Source: an uncultured Prevotella sp.
GTDB lineage: Bacteria > Bacteroidota > Bacteroidia > Bacteroidales > Bacteroidaceae
Reading direction: 5' to 3'
Assembly (NCBI GenBank): GCA_905196835.1
Contig: CAJJWN010000066.1
Span: 1-12,070 of the forward strand
DNA: 12,070 nucleotides
Shown: positions 1 to 5,603 of the stretch, one piece after another
How positions within the stretch are numbered: position 1 is the first letter of the stretch
How the letters are laid out: every line of letters begins with the position of its first letter
The notes under the pieces: generated by a model
The model's input: the letters and a program-made list of their open reading frames with translations, nothing else
What the model was told of the DNA's origin: nothing
Database searches by the model: none
Program-made: the position numbers and the translations under genes

Positions 1-578
1 AGCACGTCGTAATCCTTGTAGTCCTTGATGATTTTCGCAATCTTGCTGAGCGTCTCGGCGGCGCGTTCGTTTATTTCATAGCTGCCGCTCTTATAGAGCA
101 TGTTGTCTGCCAACGAGATATAAACAACGCCCTTGAGCACCTGAACGTCAACTTCCTTCAACTCTTCCTTGCTCAAAGAGCGTGTCAGGTTGTTGGTAAG
201 TATCATGTTGAGCGAGTCGCTCTTGCTCTTCACCTCAACCAAGTGGCGTATGTACTGGTTGGACTCGTTGATTTGGTCCACCAGCTTCGATATGTTCACC
301 GTAGTCTGGTTGCTGGCCGTGAGGCTCTTGTCGAGCGAGCTTTGAAGTGACTCGAGCGTGCTCTTCGACTGCTCGAGCTGCTCTTCGAGACTGGCTACGC
401 GGACGTTGCTTGCCGCGAGTTTCGCGTTGGTATCAGACAGCTTGTCCTGCGTGTCCTGGTATTTGCTTGTCAGTTCCTTGTTCTCCAGCTGGCAGTTCTC
501 AAGCTGTTTCTTGCTAACACAGCTGCTTGCCAAGAGGCATCCCGCTATGAGCGAGAGAGCCAAAACATTCTTTTTCAT
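1..578 (-). CDS. OmpA-family coiled-coil lipoprotein (3' end outside window)
   Basis: About 192 residues are visible; the rest runs off the left edge. The N-terminus (MKKNVLALSLIAGC...) is a lipoprotein signal with two candidate lipidation cysteines: Cys14 in a good lipobox (IAGC) and Cys20 (ASSC), the latter giving a more usual signal length. Residues about 24-125 are rich in E, Q, K, S and L with heptad-like spacing and should form a coiled coil. The visible end (VVYISLADNMLYKSGSYEIN, then ERAAETLSKIAKIIKDYKDY) matches the start of an OmpA C-terminal peptidoglycan-binding domain; the diagnostic TD..G..N..L..RA part lies outside. Expected location is the periplasmic face of the outer membrane, tethering it to peptidoglycan. 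Similar Bacteroidetes proteins are often annotated as OmpA or MotB-like. Start chosen because the signal peptide begins there. Family assignment is recognition of the visible sequence; the exact role is unknown. Confidence 0.85.
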   Translation of the reverse strand, partial: MKKNVLALSLIAGCLLASSCVSKKQLENCQLENKELTSKYQDTQDKLSDTNAKLAASNVRVASLEEQLEQSKSTLESLQSSLDKSLTASNQTTVNISKLVDQINESNQYIRHLVEVKSKSDSLNMILTNNLTRSLSKEELKEVDVQVLKGVVYISLADNMLYKSGSYEINERAAETLSKIAKIIKDYKDYDV

Positions 579-613
579 ACTATAAATATTTACTTTTGAT
601 TGGTAATTTGTCG

Positions 614-621
614 CAAATTTA
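614..621 (-). promoter_or_regulatory. Putative -7 box (TAAATTTG) upstream of the OmpA-like gene
   Basis: On the minus strand TAAATTTG fits the Bacteroidetes -7 consensus TAnnTTTG and lies 35 bp before the ATG. No well-spaced TTTG -33 box is present; a GTTGG about 22 bp upstream is the nearest candidate. Inferred from consensus only. Confidence 0.45.
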
Positions 622-711
622 CACATAAGACGTACAATCTGCGCCAACGTTGAAAGGCATTAACTAAAATTAACCACGCCACGTTAATACATCAGCAACG
701 CCCAAACGCAA

Positions 712-747
712 TCCAATGCGCTCCAATCAAGGTCGGGGCGCATTGGA
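712..747 (-). terminator. Hairpin downstream of the 96-residue gene
   Basis: CCAATGCGCTCC (713-724) pairs with GGGGCGCATTGG (735-746) with one wobble, around a 10-nt loop. It sits 24 bp after the stop at 771 of the minus-strand gene. There is no clear T-run after it, so it may be a weak terminator or 3'-end stabiliser. The rest of the gap 579-770 shows only the promoter of the OmpA-like gene. Confidence 0.4.
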
Positions 748-770
748 AGCTTGGCCGCAGCAACTGGCGT

Positions 771-1061
771 TCAGCAATACTGGAACTGGTTTATTTGCGG
801 GAATTTAGCCATCGTCTTCGACAGCTTTATCTTCCACATTCCATACGTCTGGCGTATGTTTTGCGGCAAGAGGTTGGCATCTCTCATTTTCATGAGCAAA
901 TCCCTCAGAGGAGAGCCCGGACTGGGCTGGGAGTCTTTCAACAAACCGGCACGAGCCAACTCCATGTTGGCTTCCATGTCGTCAATTTCCTTCTTGCCCT
1001 TGTTAACCATATAATCGTCAAGGCAGGAAAGGATGGCCGAGAAATTCTTAAAATCTACCAT
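771..1061 (-). CDS. Conserved-looking hypothetical protein, 96 aa
   Basis: A small soluble protein beginning MVDFKNFSAILSCLDDYM and ending in a basic stretch (NIRQTYGMWKIKLSKTMAKF) with a C-terminal Cys. It has no signal peptide or membrane segment. The composition, acidic in the middle (KKEIDDMEANMELARAG) and basic at the end, and helix-rich character could suit a small nucleic-acid or protein-binding factor, but I recognise no domain. The gene is supported by a textbook promoter at 1092-1122 directly upstream, by a hairpin after the stop, and by natural-looking composition; the overlapping plus-strand frames look like shadows. It appears monocistronic, transcribed in the same direction as the folP-cdaA operon but separated from it by that operon's terminator. 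I have a vague recollection of similar Bacteroides proteins but no function to assign. Confidence 0.72.
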   Translation of the reverse strand: MVDFKNFSAILSCLDDYMVNKGKKEIDDMEANMELARAGLLKDSQPSPGSPLRDLLMKMRDANLLPQNIRQTYGMWKIKLSKTMAKFPQINQFQYC

Positions 1062-1091
1062 GACATTAAAGTTATAAATATTGAGACGCTA

Positions 1092-1122
1092 CAAATATAC
1101 ATTTTTATTATGAGAAAACAAA
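1092..1122 (-). promoter_or_regulatory. Consensus Bacteroidetes promoter of the 96-aa gene
   Basis: Reading the minus strand, TTTG (1119-1122) is followed by exactly 19 bp and then TATATTTG (1092-1099), matching TTTG-N19-TAnnTTTG. The -7 box lies 30 bp before the ATG at 1061. The remaining gap up to the cdaA stop (1123-1286) holds only the cdaA terminator. Confidence 0.8.
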
Positions 1123-1252
1123 ATATTGCGGACAAAAAAGCGTCTCCATCCCGGCTTTTAATCTTTTTTATCCATTTTGCAAACAGACCGTAACCAAATT
1201 GACATATGCAGATTGCAATTCATAGTAGTATAAAGCGTATTGCTTACGGATT

Positions 1253-1278
1253 AAAAGGAAAACGCCGCCAACCGGCGA
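1253..1278 (-). terminator. Rho-independent terminator of folP-cdaA
   Basis: On the minus strand a CGCCG-GTTGG-CGGCG stem-loop (1263-1277) is followed immediately by TTTTCCTTTT (1253-1262). It begins about 9 bp after the cdaA stop codon, ending the operon before the next gene's promoter. Confidence 0.8.
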
Positions 1279-1286
1279 CGCCTGCA

Positions 1287-2063
1287 TCAGATGTCAAGCT
1301 CGCGCGTGAGGATGCTTTCCAGCTGCTCGGCTGAGAGGCGCAGGTGGAACTGCCCGCGTATGGCTACGGATATGCGCCCGGTCTCCTCTGACACTACTAT
1401 GGCTATCGCGTCGCTGTCCTGCGATATGCCCATGGCGGCGCGGTGGCGCAGTCCCAACTCCTTGGGTATGTCGAAGCTGTGGCTTACGGGCAGTATGCAG
1501 CCCGCGGCGCGTATGCGGTTTTTCGATATAACCATGGCTCCGTCGTGCAGCGGCGAGTTCTTGAAAAAGATGTTTTCTATCAGCCGCTGGTTGATGTTGG
1601 CGTCGATTACGTCGCCGGTGGCTATCACCTCGTCGAGCGGCGTCAGCCTTTCGATGACGATGAGCGCGCCCACCTTGCTCTTGCCCATGCTCATGCAGGC
1701 CATCACCACGGGCATTATGGCCTCCATGTCGCCCTTCTCCTTCTTCTCGCCCGAGGAGAACAGGCGTATGATGCTGTTCACCTTGCGGTGCGTACCGAGG
1801 TTGTAGAGGAACTTGCGGATTTCCTCCTGGAACAGTATTATTATCGCGATGACACCCACGCTCACCAGTTTGTCCATGATGCTGCCCAGCAGGCGCATCT
1901 CAATAACCTGGCTCACGAAGAGCCAGATGAGGATGAACACCAGGATGCCTATGAACACATTGAGCGACCGCGACTCCTTCATGAGGCGGTAGATGTAGTA
2001 AAGCATCAGGGCGACACACAGTATGTCGATAAAGTCTTTTATGCCGAAATCAAACATATCCAT
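1287..2063 (-). CDS. cdaA: Membrane diadenylate cyclase CdaA
   Basis: Converts two ATP molecules to cyclic di-AMP, a second messenger linked to potassium, osmotic and cell-wall homeostasis. Architecture is that of CdaA (YbbP/DacA): about three N-terminal membrane helices (roughly residues 10-27, 35-53 and 62-79), a short linker helix (EEIRKFLYNLG), then a cytoplasmic DisA_N cyclase domain. The two catalytic signatures are present: DGA at 174-176 (in NSPLHDGAMVIS) and RHR at 206-208 (in LGLRHRAAMGIS). At 258 residues it is close to the family's usual 260-280. It is 47 bp downstream of folP on the same strand with no promoter of its own evident, and is followed by a terminator, so it is probably the last gene of a folP-cdaA operon, an adjacency common in Bacteroidetes. 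No cdaR or glmM neighbour is present, unlike in Firmicutes. The start at 2063 could instead be Met3. Confidence 0.95.
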   Translation of the reverse strand: MDMFDFGIKDFIDILCVALMLYYIYRLMKESRSLNVFIGILVFILIWLFVSQVIEMRLLGSIMDKLVSVGVIAIIILFQEEIRKFLYNLGTHRKVNSIIRLFSSGEKKEKGDMEAIMPVVMACMSMGKSKVGALIVIERLTPLDEVIATGDVIDANINQRLIENIFFKNSPLHDGAMVISKNRIRAAGCILPVSHSFDIPKELGLRHRAAMGISQDSDAIAIVVSEETGRISVAIRGQFHLRLSAEQLESILTRELDI

Positions 2064-2094
2064 ATTACTTTTTTAGCAGACAAGTTGACAAGCC

Positions 2095-2142
2095 ACAAGC
2101 AGACAAGCTGTTATGACTGTAACATGTAGCTTGTTTGCTTGT
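2095..2142 (-). repeat. Inverted repeat spanning the folP stop codon
   Basis: ACAAGCAGACAAGCT (2095-2109) and AGCTTGTTTGCTTGT (2128-2142) pair over 15 bp with one wobble. The loop contains a second inner pairing GTTA/TAAC around TGACTG. The hairpin includes the last codons and TAA of folP. No T-run follows, so read-through into cdaA is expected; it may be a processing or stability element. Nearby CTTGT units (2081-2110) suggest a degenerate short tandem repeat. Confidence 0.6.
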
Positions 2143-2995
2143 ATATCTTCACAGCCTCGACGCACTCCTTCACGTCGTGTACGCGCAGGATTGACGCACA
2201 TCCGGTAGCCAAGGCCAGCGTATTCACTACAGTAGTGCCGTTAAGCGAGCCGTCGGCATCGGTGCCCAGAAGGCGCGAAATCATTGACTTGCGCGACGCG
2301 CCGACGAGCACGGGCAGCCCCATCTCGCGCAGGCGGCCCAGCCGTGCGAGCACGGCGTAGTTCTCCTGCACGGTCTTGCCGAAGCCGAAACCGGGGTCGA
2401 GGATGACGTCCTTCTGCCCGAGCGAGCGCAGCAACTGCACCTTCGGCGCAAAGTCTTGCATGATGCTCTCCATGTTGGGGCGTGAAGACATTAATATATA
2501 AGGCACTCCGAGCCGCGCCACTTCGACGAACATAGGCGGCACGTCGGCCTCAGAAAACTCACGGTAGGCATCCTCCGCCATCTCCTCGCCGCCGAAAGCG
2601 CCGTCCACGTTACCGCCCGACACGTCGTTGACGATTGCCGCGCCATACTCATCTACGGCCATCCGCGCCACCTCGGGGCGGAAAGTGTCCACCGAGACAA
2701 CGGCTCCGGGCTGCGCCGCGCGCACCGCCTTAAGAGCCGCGCGCATACGCTCCATCTCCTCACCGGCCGTCACCCGCGCCGCGCCGGGGCGCGTAGAGTA
2801 AGCCCCCACATCGATAATCGCCCCGCCCTCGGCTACAATCTGGTCGGCACGCGCCTTGATTTCATCGTCCGTCTGGCGGCGGCTGCCGGCATAAAACGAG
2901 TCGGGCGTGGCGTTGAGGATGCCCATCACCTGCGGCTCTGACAAGTCCATGAGCCTTCCGCCCACATTGATTGTATATGGTATCATGCCTTTCAT
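2111..2995 (-). CDS. folP: Dihydropteroate synthase
   Basis: Condenses 6-hydroxymethyl-dihydropterin diphosphate with p-aminobenzoate to give dihydropteroate in folate synthesis; the sulfonamide target. The TIM-barrel motifs are all visible: MGILNATPDSF (24-34), IDVGAYSTRPGA (61-72, usually GGESTRPGA), SVDTF (101-105), NDVSGG (123-128), DPGFGFGKT (200-208), GASRKSM (232-238), GTTVVN (253-258) and RVHDV (271-275). Length 294 is slightly above the usual 270-285, accounted for by about 20 extra residues near 130-155 (GAFGGEEMAEDAYREFSEAD) before the YILMSSR strand, where many homologues have HMRG-like sequence. First gene of the operon with cdaA. The start at 2995 lies only a few bases from a candidate -7 box, so translation may be near-leaderless or start at Met4. 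Confidence 0.95.
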   Translation of the reverse strand: MKGMIPYTINVGGRLMDLSEPQVMGILNATPDSFYAGSRRQTDDEIKARADQIVAEGGAIIDVGAYSTRPGAARVTAGEEMERMRAALKAVRAAQPGAVVSVDTFRPEVARMAVDEYGAAIVNDVSGGNVDGAFGGEEMAEDAYREFSEADVPPMFVEVARLGVPYILMSSRPNMESIMQDFAPKVQLLRSLGQKDVILDPGFGFGKTVQENYAVLARLGRLREMGLPVLVGASRKSMISRLLGTDADGSLNGTTVVNTLALATGCASILRVHDVKECVEAVKIYKQTSYMLQS

Positions 2996-3002
2996 CGGTA
3001 GG

Positions 3003-3010
3003 CAAAGGTA
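3003..3010 (-). promoter_or_regulatory. Putative -7 box (TACCTTTG) for folP-cdaA
   Basis: TACCTTTG on the minus strand matches TAnnTTTG and ends 7 bp before the folP ATG, which would give an almost leaderless transcript. No good TTTG -33 box is seen at 19-21 bp. If real, the first usable start could be Met4 (2984-2986). Confidence 0.4.
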
Positions 3011-3195
3011 AACAATAATATCGACACGGCGGCGGTTTTGACGTTTTTTATCTATATATTAATAACGGGGAGATGAAAACTCGTGCATAAAAATACAATT
3101 GCCCGGGTAAAAAGTCATGACAAATAAAAATCGCGGAACAGGCTTCATGCACCCTGCCTTGCCACGCATTGCGCCACAAAGAAGCGTTGTTAAAT

Positions 3196-3229
3196 CCCTG
3201 TTTTGCCATGTCTGCATGGCAAAACAGGG
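3196..3229. repeat. Perfect 15-bp hairpin
   Basis: CCCTGTTTTGCCATG (3196-3210) and its exact complement (3215-3229) flank the 4-nt loop TCTG. It lies far from both flanking genes and lacks a T-run, so it is listed as a palindromic repeat, not a terminator. Confidence 0.7.
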
Positions 3230-3244
3230 CCAACATGCAGTCGT

Positions 3245-3323
3245 AAAGACGGCCTTCAGCACTCCAAAAGACGGTCTACGGCACGGTGAAAGGCGGCCTT
3301 TCACAATGCAAAAGACCGTCTTT
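3245..3323. repeat. Four-unit 22-bp-phased palindrome array, locus A
   Basis: The 13-bp palindromic core AAAGRCSGYCTTT begins at 3245, 3267, 3289 and 3311, exactly 22 bp apart. Units 1 and 2 are imperfect (AAAGACGGCCTTC, AAAGACGGTCTAC); units 3 and 4 are perfect (AAAGGCGGCCTTT, AAAGACCGTCTTT). The 9-bp spacers differ from each other, but those around units 3 and 4 extend the palindromes (GTG/CAC; ATGCA/TGCAT). The same design recurs at 10745-10823. Too short in repeat and spacer to be CRISPR. Function unknown. Confidence 0.75.
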
Positions 3324-3473
3324 TGCATCCGTAACAACAGCCGAACGGATGCCATTTTACGATAACACACTGACACACAAGCCATTACGCAAAACGCCGG
3401 AAAACACCGATGTTTCAGCCAAAAGCCGGTTTAATGCACGCCGCAGGCCGCCACAATGCGTCAAACGAGCGCG

Positions 3474-3504
3474 ATATGCAAAACCCGACGGCCGTTTTGC
3501 ATAT
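3474..3504. repeat. 11-bp inverted repeat
   Basis: ATATGCAAAAC (3474-3484) and GTTTTGCATAT (3494-3504) are exact complements around the 9-nt loop CCGACGGCC. No T-run or adjacent gene explains it. Confidence 0.6.
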
Positions 3505-3588
3505 TCCGTCTATGTGCCAAGCCATGTCCATTTTTAATGAAACAGCATGATAACTCCAATATGTACAACCTTTTATATACAGCCTCAA

Positions 3589-3740
3589 CCTGCTTCAAGC
3601 TTGGCTGTCGGTAGCAGTCATGCCGTAGTTTCATGCGGCATCCATAATACTTCCAAGACGGCAGATGATACAGGCTGCATACCATGGATGCCGCATCGGG
3701 GTGCGGCATGACGGCTACCGACAGCCTGGATTAAAGCAGG
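3589..3740. repeat. Long imperfect palindromic repeat (REP/MITE-like), about 152 bp
   Basis: Nested arms pair across the whole unit: outer 7 bp (CCTGCTT / AAGCAGG), then 22 bp with one mismatch (3603-3624 with 3705-3726, core GGCTGTCGGTAGC), then 13 bp perfect (ATGCGGCATCCAT at 3633-3645 with 3684-3696). The two arms are joined by a 38-nt loop (3646-3683), and the 8-nt segment between outer and inner stems is largely wobble-paired. Its GTCATGCCG...CGGCAT core resembles dispersed palindromes common in bacterial intergenic DNA. No open frame of note and no target duplication identified. Confidence 0.7.
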
Positions 3741-3759
3741 ATATAGCCATAAAAACGAC

Positions 3760-3907
3760 AAAATAAAACGCCGTTTCACGCCCTTTTATTTTGCATTCCG
3801 CCCGGCTTGCACTATCTTTTCATAAAATAGGCTGCGCCTCGGGAATGAAAATAAAACGCCGTTTCACGTCCTTTTATTTTGCATTCCGCTCGGCTTGCAC
3901 TATCTTT
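3760..3907 (+). repeat. Direct duplication of a promoter-bearing 60-bp segment
   Basis: 3760-3819 and 3848-3907 match at 58 of 60 positions, 88 bp apart. Both contain a TTTG box, a 19-bp spacer and a TATCTTT-type -7 box. In the upstream copy the -7 box reads TATCTTTT (final G lost), so only the downstream copy fits the consensus. The 28 bp between them (3820-3847) include GGCTGCGCC. Confidence 0.85.
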
Positions 3908-3908
3908 G
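3878..3908 (+). promoter_or_regulatory. murF: Consensus promoter reading towards murF
   Basis: TTTG (3878-3881), exactly 19 bp, then TATCTTTG (3901-3908) fits the Bacteroidetes housekeeping promoter. It points to murF but lies about 240 bp before the likely start at 4151, so the MITE-like element at 3968-4109 would be transcribed as structured leader RNA. Confidence 0.8.
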
Positions 3909-3967
3909 CACCGTAAAAAGAACGCGAGTTCGGTATAACGCTATTTTTCACAAACAGCGAAAAACGT

Positions 3968-4109
3968 CCTTTGTAGGGACATAATTCATTATGTCCGCAC
4001 GCCGCGAAGAGGCGTATTACCCAAGCGCAACACTGTAAAAACGTTCTTTCAGAACGTACGGACATAATGAACCAAAGGTCAGCGAAAGCTAATTATGTCC
4101 CTACAAAGG
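3968..4109. mobile_element. MITE-like palindromic element, copy 1 (142 bp)
   Basis: Termini read CCTTTGTAGGGACATAAT... and its complement ...CTACAAAGG. The left end contains a palindrome, GGACATAAT-TC-ATTATGTCC; in the right end the matching palindrome is split by about 21 bp (CCAAAGGTCAGCG..., about 4072-4092). The interior, nearly identical to copy 2, has small hairpins ACGCC/GGCGT and ACGTTC/GAACGT. Imperfect pairing extends about 7 bp beyond each end (AAAACGT / ATGTTTT). It encodes no protein and no target duplication is obvious, so mobility is inferred from repetition and terminal inversion. It lies in the murF leader. Confidence 0.8.
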
Positions 4110-4150
4110 ATGTTTTCTTATGCCGGACTCACATTATAAAGAATGTGAAA

Positions 4151-5449
4151 ATGGACATACCCGAACTTTACAAAATCTTCACCGAACATCCGGTGGTTAC
4201 GACCGACAGCCGCGACTGCCCCGAAGGCTCAATCTTCTTCGCGCTGAAAGGCGCGTCGTTCAACGGCAACGCCTTCGCGGCGAAGGCTCTCGACGAGGGC
4301 TGCGCATACGCCGTAATCGACGAAAAGCAGTACGCCAAGGAAGGCGACGGCCGCTACATTCTGGTTGACAACTGCCTGAAAACGCTGCAACAACTGGCTA
4401 ACCACCACCGCCGCAAGCTGGGAACGCGCATCGTGGGCATAACCGGCACGAACGGGAAGACCACCACAAAGGAACTGCTGGCCGCCGTTCTGGGCGAGCG
4501 TTACAACGTGCTCTACACGCAAGGCAACTTCAACAACGACATCGGCGTGCCGAAAACGCTGCTGCGACTGACAAAGGAACACGACATAGCCGTAATTGAA
4601 ATGGGAGCCAGCCACCCGGGCGACATCAAGACACTGGTTGACATCGTGGAGCCCGACTGCGGCCTCATCACCAACGTGGGGCGCGCCCACCTGCAAGGCT
4701 TCGGCTCGTTCGAGGGCGTCATAAGGACCAAGGGCGAGCTGTACGACTATCTCCGCGCACACGGAGGCACGGCATTCGTCAACGCCGGCGACGAGCACCT
4801 TATGGGCATTGCGCACGGTCTTGACCTCGTGAAGTACGGCATCGGCGGCACAGAGGGCGCAAAGGTAGAGGGCGAAGTGACCGTATGCGACCCGTACCTT
4901 AACTTCCGCTGGCGCGCGGAGGGCGGCCCGTGGCGCGACGTGAGGACGCACATCATAGGCAGCTACAACCTGATGAACATGCTGGCCGCGGCCTGCGTAG
5001 GCCTGCACTTCGGCGTAACGCCGGAACAAACAAGCCACGCCCTCGCGTCATACGTGCCCCGCAACAACCGCTCCGAACTGGAGCAGACGGCGCACAACAG
5101 CCTCATCATCGACGCGTACAACGCCAACCCTACCAGCATGGCGGCCGCACTGGCTAACTTCCGCGACATGAAGGCCGACAGGAAGATGGCTATCCTGGGC
5201 GACATGAACGAGCTTGGAGCGGTCAGCGGAGAGGAACATCAGCGCGTGGCGGACTTCCTCCAAAGCGCAGGTTTCGACTTGGTGTGGCTCGTAGGGCCTG
5301 AGTTCGGCAAGACGGAATGCACATTCCGTAAGTTCAAGGACGTGGACGAAGTGAAAAAAGAACTTGAAGCCAGCCGCCCGGAAGGCTTCTGCATACTGAT
5401 AAAAGGCAGCAACTCAATACGCCTGTACCAGCTGAAAGAGTGGCTGTAA
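4151..5449 (+). CDS. murF: UDP-N-acetylmuramoyl-tripeptide--D-alanyl-D-alanine ligase
   Basis: Adds D-Ala-D-Ala to UDP-MurNAc-tripeptide in the cytoplasm, the last soluble step of the peptidoglycan precursor. Numbered from the start at 4151 (432 residues; family usually about 430-460): N-terminal substrate domain with TTDSRDCPEGSIFFALKG (17-34), central Mur ligase domain with P-loop GITGTNGKTTTKELL (96-110), EMGASHPGDI (150-159) and TNVGRAHL (174-181), C-terminal domain with YNANPTSM (323-330), LGDMNELG (349-356) and KGSNS (418-422). An in-frame ATG at 4067 would add 28 residues (MNQRSAKANYVPTKDVF...), but these are translated from the MITE-like element and its edge, whereas MDIPELYKIF at 4151 matches a normal MurF beginning. 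It is alone on this strand, outside the usual dcw cluster. Confidence 0.95.
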   Translation: MDIPELYKIFTEHPVVTTDSRDCPEGSIFFALKGASFNGNAFAAKALDEGCAYAVIDEKQYAKEGDGRYILVDNCLKTLQQLANHHRRKLGTRIVGITGTNGKTTTKELLAAVLGERYNVLYTQGNFNNDIGVPKTLLRLTKEHDIAVIEMGASHPGDIKTLVDIVEPDCGLITNVGRAHLQGFGSFEGVIRTKGELYDYLRAHGGTAFVNAGDEHLMGIAHGLDLVKYGIGGTEGAKVEGEVTVCDPYLNFRWRAEGGPWRDVRTHIIGSYNLMNMLAAACVGLHFGVTPEQTSHALASYVPRNNRSELEQTAHNSLIIDAYNANPTSMAAALANFRDMKADRKMAILGDMNELGAVSGEEHQRVADFLQSAGFDLVWLVGPEFGKTECTFRKFKDVDEVKKELEASRPEGFCILIKGSNSIRLYQLKEWL

Positions 5450-5485
5450 GATTTCTTTGGAATTTAAAGAAGTTATTTTCAAAAG

Positions 5486-5599
5486 TTAAAGAAGTTATAG
5501 GAGTTAGAGAAGTTAAAGCCGTATGCTTTACCGGTTGCGTATTCATTCAACCAACAAAGCATACGGCTTTAACTTCTCTAACTCCTATAACTTCTTTAA
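5486..5599. terminator. 44-bp perfect inverted repeat between convergent genes
   Basis: 5486-5529 and 5556-5599 are exact complements, with a 26-nt loop that itself pairs GGTTG/CAACC. The left arm is built of 9-bp units (GAAGTTATA, GGAGTTAGA, GAAGTTAAA) followed by GCCGTATGCTTT. It lies 37 bp after the murF stop and ends 4 bp before the stop of the convergent gene. A bidirectional terminator role is plausible from position; it lacks a classical T-run, so it may equally be an intergenic repeat. Related units (GAATTTAAAGAAGTTAT) occur just upstream at 5460-5476. Confidence 0.65.
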
Positions 5600-5603
5600 A
5601 TTC

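Larger units (their letters stand above)
2996..4150. other. Gene-free repeat island between divergent folP and murF
   Basis: This 1155-bp stretch has no convincing gene: its open frames coincide with palindromes and read differently on both strands. In order it holds the folP -7 box, a 15-bp hairpin (3196-3229), a four-unit 22-bp-phased palindrome array (3245-3323), an 11-bp hairpin (3474-3504), a 152-bp imperfect palindrome (3589-3740), a duplicated promoter segment (3760-3819 and 3848-3907) and a MITE-like element (3968-4109) abutting murF. Stretches 3011-3195, 3330-3470 and 3505-3588 show nothing I can name. Confidence 0.75.

Noticed and set aside
1111..1194. 27-codon plus-strand small open frame (MRKQNIADKK...)
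   Set aside because: Lies across the minus-strand promoter of the 96-aa gene and has no promoter or other support of its own.
1443..2129. 228-codon plus-strand open frame over cdaA
   Set aside because: Antisense shadow of a cyclase with intact DGA and RHR motifs; His/Tyr/Asp-rich translation is not protein-like.
3245..3323. CRISPR-like array
   Set aside because: Repeats are 13 bp with 9-bp spacers and palindromic throughout; CRISPR repeats and spacers are each over 20 bp, and there are no cas genes in the window.
3048..3385. Overlapping open frames of 62-108 codons on both strands
   Set aside because: They coincide with palindromes, so both strands read similarly; they lack promoter support and look like repeat shadows.
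3461..3709. 82-codon minus-strand frame
   Set aside because: Runs through one arm of the 152-bp palindrome and ends in it; composition is not gene-like.
4229..5038. 269-codon minus-strand open frame inside murF
   Set aside because: Antisense shadow of a clearly functional MurF with all family motifs; Val/Ala/His-rich composition.
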